Source: Artemisia argyi
Taxonomy: Eukaryota; Streptophyta; Magnoliopsida; Asterales; Asteraceae
Assembly: GCA_030686995.1 (NCBI GenBank)
Contig: CM060709.1
Span: forward strand, 122,852,373 to 122,916,372
Length of the DNA: 64,000 bases
Direction: 5' to 3'
The notes beneath the pieces were generated by a model, which was not told the origin of the DNA, searched no databases, and saw only the letters and a list, made by a program, of their open reading frames with translations. Below are positions 36,995 through 47,665 of the stretch, piece by piece. Within the stretch, counting starts at the first letter, position 1, and every line of letters starts with the position of its first letter. A program made the position numbers and the translations under genes.

Positions 36995-38847
36995 GGGTGG
37001 TGTCCACCATACCTCTCAAAAAAATTCATATCTCCCAACCAATCAATAATATCATTCCACCTCACCCACACTTTTTTCATACCTCCCAACCCTTTTTTAG
37101 TTGCAACCATACTTTTTTCATACCTCCCAAACCACCAACTTTTTTTTTTCTTTTTCATAAATAAATAATTTAATAAAAACATAATATTTTATTAATAATT
37201 AAATTAAAAATACATAATACTTTAAAAAGAAAATTACACAATACTTGAAAAAAAAAACATAATTATTCTAAAAATCCGTAGGTCATCCATATTTCTCCGC
37301 GATCTGACGTTTTTTAGCAATAGTGAAATCTCGCACAGCCTGATTGGTTATGTGATCATGCGGTTCGTTAAAGAACTTCAAGGCCCGAAACATTTGCTTT
37401 TCTTTAACACTCTCGAGTTGTGCCGCCATCAACTTTTCGGCCAATGCATCATTTGCACGTTTTTTTTCCATCTCCTCCTCCAACATTTGTGATTTTTTTG
37501 ACGTGTAGGCCTCGAATTGTTCAACAACACTATTCTTTGTCGATGCCTCGCTAGCAATCTTTTTCCCTTTTCTTTTCCTTGTTGGAGTTGTGTCATCATT
37601 TAGATCGGGAATAACAGTTTCGACATGCCAATTGCTTCCCGACTCGTAGTAGGTAGATTCCGACGACTTTCTTTGTTTGTCGGAATTAGATGCCGAAGAT
37701 GTTTGAACAAAGCATGGTTGTTCCAACCATTTCGGTTCTCCCCTAACAACCTCCCATGCATCAATATGAGTAAAAGATTTGCCTTTATTTCTCTTATTAA
37801 AATCGGCCAAGGCATTTTTCAACTCATCCACATCGCCACATCCACTCTCCCGAATACGCTTCTACAAGTATATAAATTAACACAATTATATAAACTAACA
37901 AAAGTATATAAATTAACACAATTATATAAACTAACAAAAGTATATAAATTAACACAAGTATATAAACTAACAAAATATAAATTAAGAAAAGTATTAAAAA
38001 ATTACTTGTTGGATGTATAGCCCGTTAAAGACACCCATGGCGGCATTCATAGTTGTCCACTTCGTGTTCAATGAATGATGAGATCGGGTAACACCTTTCA
38101 CGTTTTGAGTGAAGTGTTCGGTAATTCTCTCCCAAAATTTCTCTCTACGTTGTTGATTCCCCACTTTTGGACATGTCGACACATATATCCACGCTTTTGC
38201 CAAAGCAACCTCTTGGGCCGTCGTCCAAGCCACTTTATCCGCCTTAGTTTTTACTTTCACAACTTGAACATCTTCATCTATATAAAAAATAATAACGTAC
38301 AAAAAAAAAATTAACGTATAAAAAAAAAATTAACGTATAAAAAAAATTAACGTATAAGAAAAAATAATAACGTATAAAAAAAATAATAACGTATAGAAAT
38401 TAATACCGGTTTGAGTTTGTTGTTGCGTTTCGGGGACAAACTCAACCTCTTCATCATCATCATCATACAGAGATAGTTCGTGCTCAACACTAGGCTCGCC
38501 ACGTGAAGGACCTTCACGATAGTCACAAAACGGGTTGAACTCATTTGTCATAATTACGTTATATTGACTTGGATTCAACGGTGGTGGAGGTCGTGCATAA
38601 TATTGTTCTTGAAAGAATTGTGGTTGAACCGGTGGTGGAGGTTGGGGATAGTAGGCCGAATGAGGGTGTTGTTGAGTTGCAACTTTCGGACGAAAATGTT
38701 GTCCAAGAACGCCACGACCACGCCTTATTGAGCTAGATTTTCTTTGATCCATGCTACACTTTTTTTTTAAGATATAGAGATGATTTTTAAGATATAGAGA
38801 TGATAAAAGTATGAAATATGTATGTGATATAGTATAGTATTTATAGG

Positions 38848-38881
<34 letters not shown>

Positions 38882-39081
38882 TTCCAAGCCAACGTTCAAA
38901 AAACCAAAATTCAATGCCCAACGTTCACATTTTACTTTTCAAACGTTCAAAAAATAACCAAACCGCGGCTGTGAAGTTACCCGTTGAACCAAACCGCCCA
39001 CCCAAACCGCTGGGGTGGCGGCGGTGTTCCCCGGCGGTTTGGGGGCAAACCGCTGCCTCAACGGCATGGCTGCCACTGCCC
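36995..39081 (-). mobile_element. PIF/Harbinger-like element carrying only the SANT gene
   Basis: TTA flanks both ends (36992-36994 and 39082-39084). Ends GGGTGGTGTCCACCATACC and, inverted, GGGCAGTGGCAGCCATGCC agree at 13 of 19 positions. A 3-bp TTA duplication is the PIF/Harbinger mark. The inside holds one three-exon gene and no DDE transposase. 36282-36994 is intergenic; a possible degenerate minus-strand Helitron end (CTAG after A) is at 36379. Confidence 0.6.
37283..38752 (-). CDS. SANT/Myb-like, NAM-associated domain protein (three exons)
   Basis: Exons 38752-38407, 38277-38006 and 37861-37283 (1197 nt, 398 residues), joined with GT-AG introns and open throughout. Exon 1 encodes a proline/glutamine-rich N-terminus (MDQRKSSS) ending in an acidic run. 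Exon 2 holds the SANT-like domain (VAWTTAQEVALAKAWIY, FWERITEHF) and the start of the NAM-associated region. Exon 3 adds a nuclear-type basic patch (TRKRKGKK) and a long charged helix. A TATAAATA box lies at 38845-38838. The family includes PIF/Harbinger ORF1, which helps transposase enter the nucleus and bind ends, and similar host proteins. A T-run of 32 lies between TATA box and element end. Confidence 0.7.
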
Positions 39082-39150
39082 TTAAGGGTTCTTTTTTGCA
39101 ATTGTTAAACAATGAATAAAGTCAAAAAGCCAATAAATCATCTTTTAATA

Positions 39151-39346
39151 CTCTTTCCGTGTCAAAATTATTGTCCATATTTTCCATTTAGGAAGTCTCA
39201 AAATAATTGTCAACTTTCCTTATTAAGTAAAAATTAGAGAATCTAATGGTGAAATATTACATTTTAGTGGTTGAAAATTAAAATGTTCCCACTTTATTAA
39301 ATTTTGTGTTTTCTCTCTTATGACAATAATTTTGAGACGGAGAAAG
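39151..39346 (+). mobile_element. Stowaway-like MITE
   Basis: CTCTTTCCGTGTCAAAATTA at the left and its near-inverse ending TTTTGAGACGGAGAAAG at the right, each flanked by TA (39149-39150, 39347-39348). Ends of the form CTCCCTCCGTCTCAAAATTA with TA duplication mark Tc1/mariner-type MITEs. Confidence 0.8.
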
Positions 39347-39568
39347 TAATAGATATGAAGATACACGCTAAAATTCCTCGGGCCGAAGGTGACACCATGG
39401 ATAGTGATATTGGGCCCAACATATCAATGTCATTGTCTCGTAACAAGTGGTATTTGTCTAGCCTTTGGAAATCGCAAAAGTTTAGTTTCCTATAGTGGCT
39501 AGGCAGGAGCATGGTATCAGATTGGTACAGAATCCGTATACAATTAGTGATATCTTGTTCTTTTTCCG

Positions 39569-39810
39569 GAGATAATTACTGACATACCCCTGCACGGAAG
39601 GGTATGTCACAAAATACCCTATGTATCCGCCGTTTTCAAAAGTACCCCAGCATTCCACTTAAATCCATACGCGACACCCGAGGAGGACACGTGTCAAGAA
39701 GCTAGCTCGGGCCAAAAAAAATAAAAATAAAATAATGCATGTCGCGTACAGTGGTACGCGACACCCTCCCATCCGTACGCGACACCATTAATTTTTGCAT
39801 GGGGAATGGG
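39569..39810 (+). repeat. MULE left terminal inverted repeat
   Basis: Begins GAGATAATTACTGACATACC. The inner half has four GTCGCGTAC/GTACGCGAC-type copies, two of them forming the palindrome GTCGCGTAC-agtg-GTACGCGAC. These could be transposase binding sites (inference). Confidence 0.95.
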
Positions 39811-39833
39811 AAAAGTATGTTACGTTTTATTAT

Positions 39834-39872
39834 TAGGGTTTAGGGTTTAGGGTTTCAGTTTTAGGGTTTAGT
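39834..39872 (+). promoter_or_regulatory. telomere-like repeats (telo boxes) just inside the TIR
   Basis: Three consecutive TTTAGGG-type units and a fourth after a short gap. Plant telo boxes occur in promoters of growth-related genes. They lie about 100 bases upstream of the first MULE ORF and just upstream of a TATAAATA box (39897). Confidence 0.6.
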
Positions 39873-39969
39873 AGGTATGGTTCACTTTTTTTTGTCTATA
39901 AATAGGTATTCTTGTATGGTGAATACACACACAATTTACATACTAACTGAGTTTTCTTCCTCAAACACA

Positions 39970-40491
39970 ATGTCAAACCATGCATCACCTGAAAATGATT
40001 CGTTTCACACACCACCTGGCACTCCACCACCGTATCTGTTTCCGTTTTACCACGTGAATGACAACCCACCACAGCATCTACCACCTGCGTTTACACCACA
40101 AGAACTGTGGCAGTACTTCCAAGTACATGACAACCCACCACCTCTCACTCCACCCCAAGATTTGTTTCGGAGCTTCCAAGTGCATGACAACCCATCACCT
40201 GCCATTCCACCAGAAGTAATGTTTCCAGAGATAAACCAACCCATGATTCGTCAATTGACTGAGGACGAACAGTATGAGCTGGATATGGAAGTGCTACGGG
40301 AGCATGAAGCTGAGCAAGCCCGTCAGAATATGGAGCGTGAGGCGTACCTCAAAGGAAAACGGGATCGGAGGAACAGAAGAGCCGAAAGGCGTTGGGCTCG
40401 GGGTCTTCCACCTGTGCCATCGAGTGAGGACGACTCAAGTGCCTCCTACTCGAGTCACGAGGGATATGTGTCGGATGATTCATTTAATTGA
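39970..40491 (+). CDS. MULE ORF: proline-rich acidic/basic protein, unknown
   Basis: I start it at the ATG 73 bases after TATAAATA (39897); an in-frame ATG at 39877 lies upstream of the TATA box. About 173 residues. The N-terminal half has three repeats around VHDNPPP, each followed by a short P-x-P-x-E/Q-(L/V)-(W/F) phrase. The second half is a charged helix (LTEDEQYELDMEVLREHEAE), a very basic patch (KGKRDRRNRRAERRWARG) and an acidic serine tail. No known domain recognised. A nuclear protein is plausible from the basic patch. It is the outermost gene on the left of the MULE. Confidence 0.55.
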   Translation: MSNHASPENDSFHTPPGTPPPYLFPFYHVNDNPPQHLPPAFTPQELWQYFQVHDNPPPLTPPQDLFRSFQVHDNPSPAIPPEVMFPEINQPMIRQLTEDEQYELDMEVLREHEAEQARQNMEREAYLKGKRDRRNRRAERRWARGLPPVPSSEDDSSASYSSHEGYVSDDSFN

Positions 40492-40629
40492 ATCATAGTT
40501 TTATGTTTATTTATCGTATTGTTTTTTAGTTGTTTGAATTTCTGTTTCTTAGTTATTGTATCGTATGTTATTGTTGTAGTTGTTGTTTCAAGTAATATAA
40601 ATGTTATGGTTAATATACTTGTTTCTTAC

Positions 40630-40733
40630 TTTTAAGCGTACACGACATTGTCAGTGACTTGTCATTTCAAAGTGTCATATTTCGTGTAAACTTTTAAGCG
40701 TACACGACATTGTTAGTGAATTGTCATTTACTG
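40630..40733 (+). repeat. 62-bp tandem repeat, 1.7 copies
   Basis: Same unit as at 41282-41508, starting TTTTAAGCGTACACGACATT and containing TGTCATATTTCGTGTAAA. It lies downstream of the proline-rich ORF. The stretch between (40734-41281) has no ORF; a TIR-like phrase is at 41242-41272. Confidence 0.85.
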
Positions 40734-41281
40734 TCGGATGAGACCATACATGCTTTTTAATAATCCTTTTTTAATTATTATTTTTTTCGTTTGAAATTTA
40801 TCCATTTCCTATCTTTGGCTCAACGCAACTCTTTTTTAAAATAAAATACATCTCCTACTTTCCTCGGGTAATATTTATCGCTATCATTATATTATATTAT
40901 CATTCAATAGTCGAGCTTGTGAAGAAGTATTATGTTGATAATCTGTTATCATCCACCTCGTCATATCACTTGTATCCGTGGAGGGGTTTTTGGTTTGTAA
41001 GTTGGTTTAGACTACTTTCATAAAAGAGTTGTAAGTTTTTTTTTACTATTAATAAAGGCTCATTATTCTCAAACGTAGTTCTAGTTTTTATTAATATTAT
41101 CTATTGTGCTGATCTTAAATGTTCCTAATAATGTTAAAGCAACATGCATATATAGTTTTGGTTACTCATATATATAACGTTTTGTTTTATAGTAGTAGTT
41201 TTACCTTTTTGGCAATTGATATTATGAAATAAAATGGGCGAAAATTACTGACATGCCTCTGCATATGGGTAAAACTAGTTA

Positions 41282-41508
41282 TTTTAATCGTACAGGATAT
41301 TGTCAGGGAGTTGTCATTTCAGAGTGTCATATTTCGTGTAAACTTTTAAGCGTACACGACATTGTCAGTGAATTGTCATTTCAAAGTGTCATATTTTGTG
41401 TAAACTTTTAAGCGTACCCGACATTGTCAGTGAATTGTCATTTCAAAGTGTCATATTTCGTGTAAACTTTTAAGCGTACACGACATTGTCAGTGACTTGT
41501 CATTTCAT
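41282..41508 (+). promoter_or_regulatory. 62-bp tandem repeats upstream of the stand-alone PB1 gene
   Basis: Units at 41282, 41344, 41406 and 41468 (the last partial), exact 62-bp period. Each full unit contains TGTCATATTTCGTGTAAA (one has TTTTGTG). They end about 100 bases before the ATG at 41607, with TTATAAG near 41548 as a possible TATA box. Confidence 0.8.
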
Positions 41509-41606
41509 TGTTCAAAACCTTTAAAAAGTTGTCTGACTTCAATTGCTTTATAAGCTAGCTATGATTTGATATATATACATATTTGCTACTTCTCTTTACA
41601 ATATCC

Positions 41607-41888
41607 ATGGATTCTAACATTATGAAGTTTAAATGTGTGTTACATTATGATGATCAGCATCGAGGTGTCATTATGTATAATGATTTGACGTACTCAGGGT
41701 TAGTTGGGTTGGTGTTGAAGAAATTCAATTTAGATCCAAATATTCCGATTAATTTGTCCTGTAAGTTGGCTTCGTTTAATTATCGTATTGACATAACTGA
41801 GGATGATGAGGTAATGTTTTTTGTTGAATGTGCTTGTGCTGCTACTGCTGGGGTGGCACAATTGTATGTTGTTCAACCCAACAAATAA
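41607..41888 (+). CDS. stand-alone PB1-like protein related to the transposase N-terminus
   Basis: 93 residues. Start chosen at the ATG of MDSNIMKFKCVL. The whole protein aligns with the first 85 residues of the MULE transposase: KFKCVLH-DD-RGVIMY, then L-V--KF-LDP--P-N, and DITEDDEVMFF against DITDDDEVSFF. This is the ubiquitin-like PB1-type domain found at the start of plant MULE transposases, usually a protein-contact module. A short protein of this kind could compete with or tune transposase assembly (inference). It has its own repeat-rich upstream region. Confidence 0.75.
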   Translation: MDSNIMKFKCVLHYDDQHRGVIMYNDLTYSGLVGLVLKKFNLDPNIPINLSCKLASFNYRIDITEDDEVMFFVECACAATAGVAQLYVVQPNK

Positions 41889-42158
41889 GATGATTGAGCT
41901 TATATTGTTTTATGTTAACTGGTTTGTATTTTGTTAATGAACGTTTGTACTCTTATTTGAATAAATTTTTTAATTTGGATACTTATGGCAATGTTTATTG
42001 AATCACTGATAAAACATATCATATATAGATGACATTCTTAAGGCATACAACACACTTATTGATTGATATTCTTAATAATTGAAACGATTCTTCCATAGGG
42101 CTTTATGACGTTCATCTGCTTTAGCTTCCTCATTCTCAAAGTGTTCTTGTTCCGCCCA

Positions 42159-42617
42159 TTAAACCATTTGATCTAAAGTGTAATCCGATTGTTGTATGAT
42201 TTTTCTTCCGTCTTCGTTTTCATTTGGGTAGTCTGTTATCACATGATCCATCATTTTTGCTAAAGTAGCATTTGGGCATACATATTTTTCAATAATAAAA
42301 TTGACACCGCAATGGTCAACGTAAACTTCCAACTGGCCGCCTTGTGATGCTGAAATATCAAACATCACATGCATATCATAGTTGTTTCTTAGCTTGACGG
42401 TGATTGAATACCCAGTGTGCGGAACTTCATAATAAAGAGCATGAATCTTCGTATCGAGAATGTTAGACAAGTATTGTTTCAGCTCATCTACCTTTATTCT
42501 TGGAATGTTGATGTTCATCTTCCAACCATTTACATACTCTACATTCCCTTCATTGCAAACCAGATGACCATTATTGTGAACAATAAAATTGAAAATGGTT
42601 TGTGAATACGGCGACGT

Positions 42618-42663
<46 letters not shown>

Positions 42664-43143
42664 CTGTCGTTCAATGTTAAACTGGACACGCTCTTCACGT
42701 TTGTTTTTTTTCTCTACCATTTCATGTAGATATCGGACACGCTCTTCACGTTTAAATTTTGTTTCTTCTGAAATTACACATGCAAATGATTCTTCCAAAC
42801 AACCATCATCTGGAATCAATATTGTTGTTAGATCTTCGCGATTTTTGGAAACAAAAATTTGGATCTTTCCTGCAACTTTTGCGAAGTCATACATAACATC
42901 AATATCATAATCGCCCTTAATTGCTTTCATACCATTTAATGTGTCGTTTTGTGGCAACGCGTAATATAGATTTTGGACTGAGGATGGTAATTTTCTCTTC
43001 AGATATGTAACCATATCTTGAAAACCAAACTGTGGGACAACAATATTCATGTGTGAACCACCTTCATATGTTAGTGGGTTAAGTATAAATTTTCCGTTGT
43101 AGTTGATAGTGAATTCGAATGTATGGTTATTAGACGTTGACAT
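42159..43143 (-). CDS. double PB1-like protein interrupted by a 43-base A-run
   Basis: Starts at ATG 43143 (MSTSNNHTFEF). The first domain (about 95 residues: FTINYNGKFILNPLTYEGG, then DIDVMYDFAKVAGKIQIFV) is followed by a charged helix (RVRYLHEMVEKKNKREERV) and lysines encoded by the A-run at 42663-42621. Beyond the run the first frame soon stops (42571). The adjacent frame continues with a second, similar domain (FNFIVHNNGHLVCNEGNVEY, DMHVMFDISASQGGQLEVYV) to 42159. A run of 43 is expected to vary in length, so the real allele may or may not be in frame. The fold assignment is by likeness to plant PB1-like proteins linked to MULEs. Confidence 0.6.
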
Positions 43144-43199
43144 TTGGTGAATGAAAGAAGACACAATTGGTTTTGATAACTTGAAACCACATACCACAA

Positions 43200-43206
<7 letters not shown>

Positions 43207-43280
<74 letters not shown>
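43207..43280. repeat. (TA)n microsatellite
   Basis: About 37 TA units just upstream of the double PB1-like gene. Frames across it are artefacts. Confidence 0.95.
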
Positions 43281-43286
<6 letters not shown>

Positions 43287-43615
43287 TTTAGATACCAGCA
43301 AAGGTATGTAGTCATTTATTTGTCAGTGGTGGAGTTACCATAAAGGTGAGTAGTCATATCTGTGTCAGAAGTGTTTTAAGCTTAATCAATTTAATATTAT
43401 TTTGTACATTAAAGCTGAAAACATATAAAGAAAATGATATTGTTCACAATTGGATAATATAAAATCGAAAGCATAATAGGACATTACTATAAGAACATAC
43501 CTAGAATTACATGGACATGGACATAGACAATGAAAATAGTCTGATTGTGACTTGGACATGGACAATGAAAATCATAACACTACAATAAAGACAACATAAC
43601 ACCCATAACCACAAA

Positions 43616-44026
43616 TTAGTCAAATAACTTTTTTGAACATGAAGGTTTATGATGTGTACTCTTCTTGGTATGATTAACGTTGCATGTGTTGGCCACTACG
43701 AGTTCGAGTAACTCAACTCTTGAAACGTACACATGCATTTTGTTTTGTTGAAGTTCTATGTACGCTAATAGACTTTCGCGGTCTTCAATTGCATCAGCCA
43801 ATGGTACTAGCCCTGAATCAAGATGAGAATTTGGTTTTTGTATATAAAAAAAGGTTGGGGAGTTTTCATCGTAACCTAAACAATTTGTTAAAATTTTTAT
43901 CAATTGCTCGGCCGAGAAAGTTTTAAACTCGACCGGATCTAAGCAAGCAATTAAACCCCCTTCAAACTTTCTTCCTGGAGGGGAAGTGAACCTCCCGTAA
44001 TGATGAAGTAGAACTTTGAATGTCAT
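43616..44026 (-). CDS. PB1-like domain protein
   Basis: 136 residues from ATG 44026. The N-terminal 110 residues show the plant PB1-like layout: MTFKVLLHHYGRF start, a conserved Gly/acidic turn, a helix (FSAEQLIKILTNCLGY), then YIQKPN and a final strand (KMHVYVSRVELLELV). The tail is basic and rich in His, Lys and Ser. It is the fourth gene in the element with such a domain and lies next to the transposase 3' end, same strand. Role unknown; protein-protein contact is the usual task of PB1 domains. Confidence 0.65.
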   Translation of the reverse strand: MTFKVLLHHYGRFTSPPGRKFEGGLIACLDPVEFKTFSAEQLIKILTNCLGYDENSPTFFYIQKPNSHLDSGLVPLADAIEDRESLLAYIELQQNKMHVYVSRVELLELVVANTCNVNHTKKSTHHKPSCSKKLFD

Positions 44027-44350
44027 GTATTCAAGTTTACTAATATTTGAAAAAAGAATGAAATGTTGTATTGAACTTCAAGTGTTACATTGCAGCTTAT
44101 ATAGAACCGATTGGTATTTACTACTTCCATAAAGGACACTGTTTGTGCTATCATGTCAATACAGAAAAAGTAATACTAGAACTCACGTGGTGCATCCTTA
44201 TTCTTAGTTTTCATTTCTATTATTTTATTAGGCTTTTTCTGGAAATAAATGCTATAATTAAAAAAGAAATTTATTACAAGCTTTGTAACAAATGTTACAA
44301 AATTACTACAATTACATTGGAATACAAAAGTAACAAGTGCAAACTAGTTA

Positions 44351-47258
44351 TTAACCAAAGAAATTAAACCAACTATTATTAGACTGTTGAGTGTTATGAT
44401 CATTTAAATGTTGTGACGGGTATGGTTGAGAGGGATATTGTTGGGAGTTATATTGCTCATAGCCGTGTGCCGGGTTATGATGACCATGTTGTTCATGACT
44501 TGCTTGCCCTTGGTCATATTGTCCTGTTGTGTAAAAATTTTGATTATATGGTTGTGTTGGGAATGTGTTATGTCCAAACACATGAGATGGGTATGTATCA
44601 TAAGTAGGAACGGTGTGATGATCTGTTTGAGTTGGGTGTGAGTCGAATAACGGAGGTGTTTGTTGTTGATCGTTAACGGGTTTTTTCTTTCTGGGATACT
44701 GTTTTCTTTTGGTTAACATTTCCTCAGGGACGATTGGTTGCTTGCATTGGCCACGATTGTGTCCAGCTTCACCGCACCTACCACAATGTCTTAACCTTGG
44801 TTCCTCACCCTGGGATCGTATACGGTTGGTATTTTTTGGCCGGCCGGGTTGTGGGTTGTCCATTCGTGGAGGTTTGATTGGTTGTATATTTGATGGATAC
44901 TCCCGTTCATGAAACTCTCCAACAAAATTCACCGCCTCTGCATATGTGGCTTGGTATTTAGCTTTTTTGAACCAATCCTGAACGTACTGGACACAAGTGT
45001 TTTGACCCAAAAATCTACTCACAGCAATAACATGACCGCAAGGTATACCAGAATGCTGCCATTTGCGGCAATCACATGTCCTAGACCCTAAGTTCACTTC
45101 CCGATTGTATCTCCTATCAAAAACCTGGAACCGATATTGGTCAACCCCGTATACCTTCCAGGTTGCGCTTTTCATTATTCTCTTTTCCACTTTATGGGAT
45201 GCCCAATCAGTTATTTCATGCTTCATATTTGCTGCATAAACAAATAGGCTCTAAGAAGTGACTTTATGTTAAAGATAATTACTAAAAATATAATTATACG
45301 AATCGGGACAATAAATACCAGCCACTTGTCGCCGTTTAAAATACCAGGCTTGCACCATTTTTCGATATTGCTCGGTCAGCATTGTTATAGGCAGCTTCCT
45401 TGATTTTATGGTACAAGCATTAACAGACTCGACACTGTTAGAAGTACAGTAATTGTAGCGAGTTAGTGGGCAGTATGCTCTCGACCATCTGTGAACACCC
45501 GCCTCTATTAGCTTGTGGAACGCCTCGGGCTGAATGGACAGGAGTATTTGCATCTTGCTATCAAATTCGTCAGGTGTATACGATTTGCATATCCTCCAAA
45601 ATAGCGCCTTTGTTGTGTCCCTTTTTAAAGAAAGATTCATCATTAGATGACGACAGCATAAACCATGAAACGCCAATGGGTATTCATTTTGTACAGCTAA
45701 TCTGATAGAAGGATGCCTATCAGATATGATAACCAAACCCTGTCTATCGGCTATGCATTCTTTAAGGCATGAAAACCACCATGACCAACATTCACCAGTT
45801 TCCCCTCTGCATATACCGTAAGCAATAGGCACAATTTGGTTGTTTCCATCCATGCCGACTGCTAACAAATTTGTACCTTTGTAGACACCCTTCAGATGTG
45901 CCCCGTCAACTATAAGTAGTGGGCGAAGACAATGTAAGAAAGTTCGAATCTGAATAACAAAATTGAATACACATTAAACACCATTCATGAAAATTATGAA
46001 ACCAATCATGAAAATTAATATCACTTACAGAAACACCAATGGCAACGAATAACATCTCGAAAACGCCTTCTTCATTTGTCTTGATACGTGTGATAGTGCC
46101 TGGGTTTTTTTTTACTAGGTTGTGACAATAATACGGCAACATTTCAAATGATTCCGTAGGTGAACCCCTAATCATTTGTAACCCATACTCCTTTCCTCTC
46201 CATGCTTGTTGGTAAGATATACTAGCTTTAAATTGCGATAACATATCTCTTTGCATATCGTTTGGTTTTAAATCTCGTCTAGCATCTTTCAACTTTTCAC
46301 TAAAAATGTGACCAATAACTTTTTTATTTGCATTTCGATGGTTAGGATATGTTATTGTTTTATCACACGTGTGATTATCATTCAAACTTGTAACTTTAAA
46401 CACCGGTGTATCTCCCACGCGTCTAGAGTTAATTCTCCATTTGCATGAGTTAAAATGATAGCACTTAACATAATATCTTATAGGTTCTGCCCTTTCTACT
46501 AAAAACTGGAAACCTTCTTCTAAACATTTCATCCTAATTGTTCTGTCTAATAAATCTCTTGTGTCAAAAAACTTTCCCTTGAAAATATTTGTATCAATAG
46601 GGTCATCGTTTGAAATTACTTGTTTGGACTGGTAAAGTGGTGTTTCTGGAACGTCAGGCATGAGTGAAAAAATGTTTTTCCATTTATTATGGACTGGTTT
46701 TTGGTTCTCGTTTTTCCCAGCATAAACATCATCTTCATCATATGCATCATCATTAACTTCGTCATCTAACCCAAAAGCAAATGATGAATTTGGTTTTGTG
46801 AAATTTGGCTCATCTTTATAACCGGATTCAAAAATCTCATTATCATTTGATTCAAAATTTTTTGATGGCCCCTCATTTAAAAAATAGTTGCCTTCATAAC
46901 CAGAATACCCGATTTCTTGGTTAGTGTTTGTTTCAAAAAAGTTAAAAAATGTCGGGGTTTCTTGGTTTGGCATAAAAGATGGCATTTCTTCAAATGCTTT
47001 CGCTTTAGCAACATAAAGATGCGGCATTTCTTGATTCGTGACAGCGAATTCAGCAAAGAAACTTACCTCATCATCGTCAGTGATATCCATGCGAACATCA
47101 AATGCGGGGTGCGAGAATTTGAAATTAAGCGGAACACTGGGATCCAACTTGAACTTAGAACGTACAGTTTCATCTAACCATGAGTAAGTGATATTACTAT
47201 ACATAATCACACCTCGTTCGGTATTATCAAAATGTAAAACACATTTGAATTTTTGCAA
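44351..47258 (-). CDS. MULE transposase (three exons)
   Basis: Exons 47258-46030 region (ending 46029), 45949-45319 and 45231-44351; both introns have GT-AG ends and keep the frame (about 913 residues). Exon 1: PB1-like N-terminus, acidic middle, MuDR-type DNA-binding domain (DDPIDTNIFKGKFFDTRDLL ... CKWRINSRRVGDTPVFKV). Exon 2: catalytic core with D in IVDGAHLKG (~424), D in IISDRHPS (~487), C..H (CCRH, ~508) and E in SNSVES (~584). Exon 3: SWIM finger (CDCRKWQHSGIPCGH) and a CCHC knuckle. The only nearby upstream ATG (47266) is out of frame, so the start is doubtful; the next in-frame ATG (47204) would cut the PB1 domain. Confidence 0.85.
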
Positions 47259-47305
47259 GAACTCATTTTGTTGGTTTGATATGGATCAAGGTGTTTGTAA
47301 AGACT

Positions 47306-47600
47306 AAATATATACGGAAAATGCTGCAAGAATACTACTTTTTTGAAACAAGATATGACACGGACTAGACAGTTGATTTGACACCAACGGGTACGTGTAA
47401 CTTTTTACGCGAAATATGACAATGATATGACATTGATCTGACAATTGCATGACACGTACGGGTACGTGTAACTTTTTACGCGAAATATGACAATGATATG
47501 ACATTGATCTGACAATTGCATGACACATACGGGTACGTGTAATTTATTACGCGAAATATGACAATGATGTGACATCTCCATTAAATTTCTCGTATAAATA
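47306..47600. promoter_or_regulatory. divergent promoter with 71-bp tandem repeats
   Basis: Repeat units start at 47388, 47459 and 47530 (exact 71-bp period; the last runs to about 47574). They contain, on the minus strand, TGTCATATTTCGCGTAAA, nearly the same motif as in the 62-bp repeats. A TATA-like TATATATT (minus, about 47315) faces the transposase. TATAAATA (47593-47600) faces the OB-fold gene. Confidence 0.75.
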
Positions 47601-47665
47601 CTGGTGTGTAGTAACGTTTATTTGCTCAGAATTCTACTCACTGAAAGAAAGATAAAATTCACACA

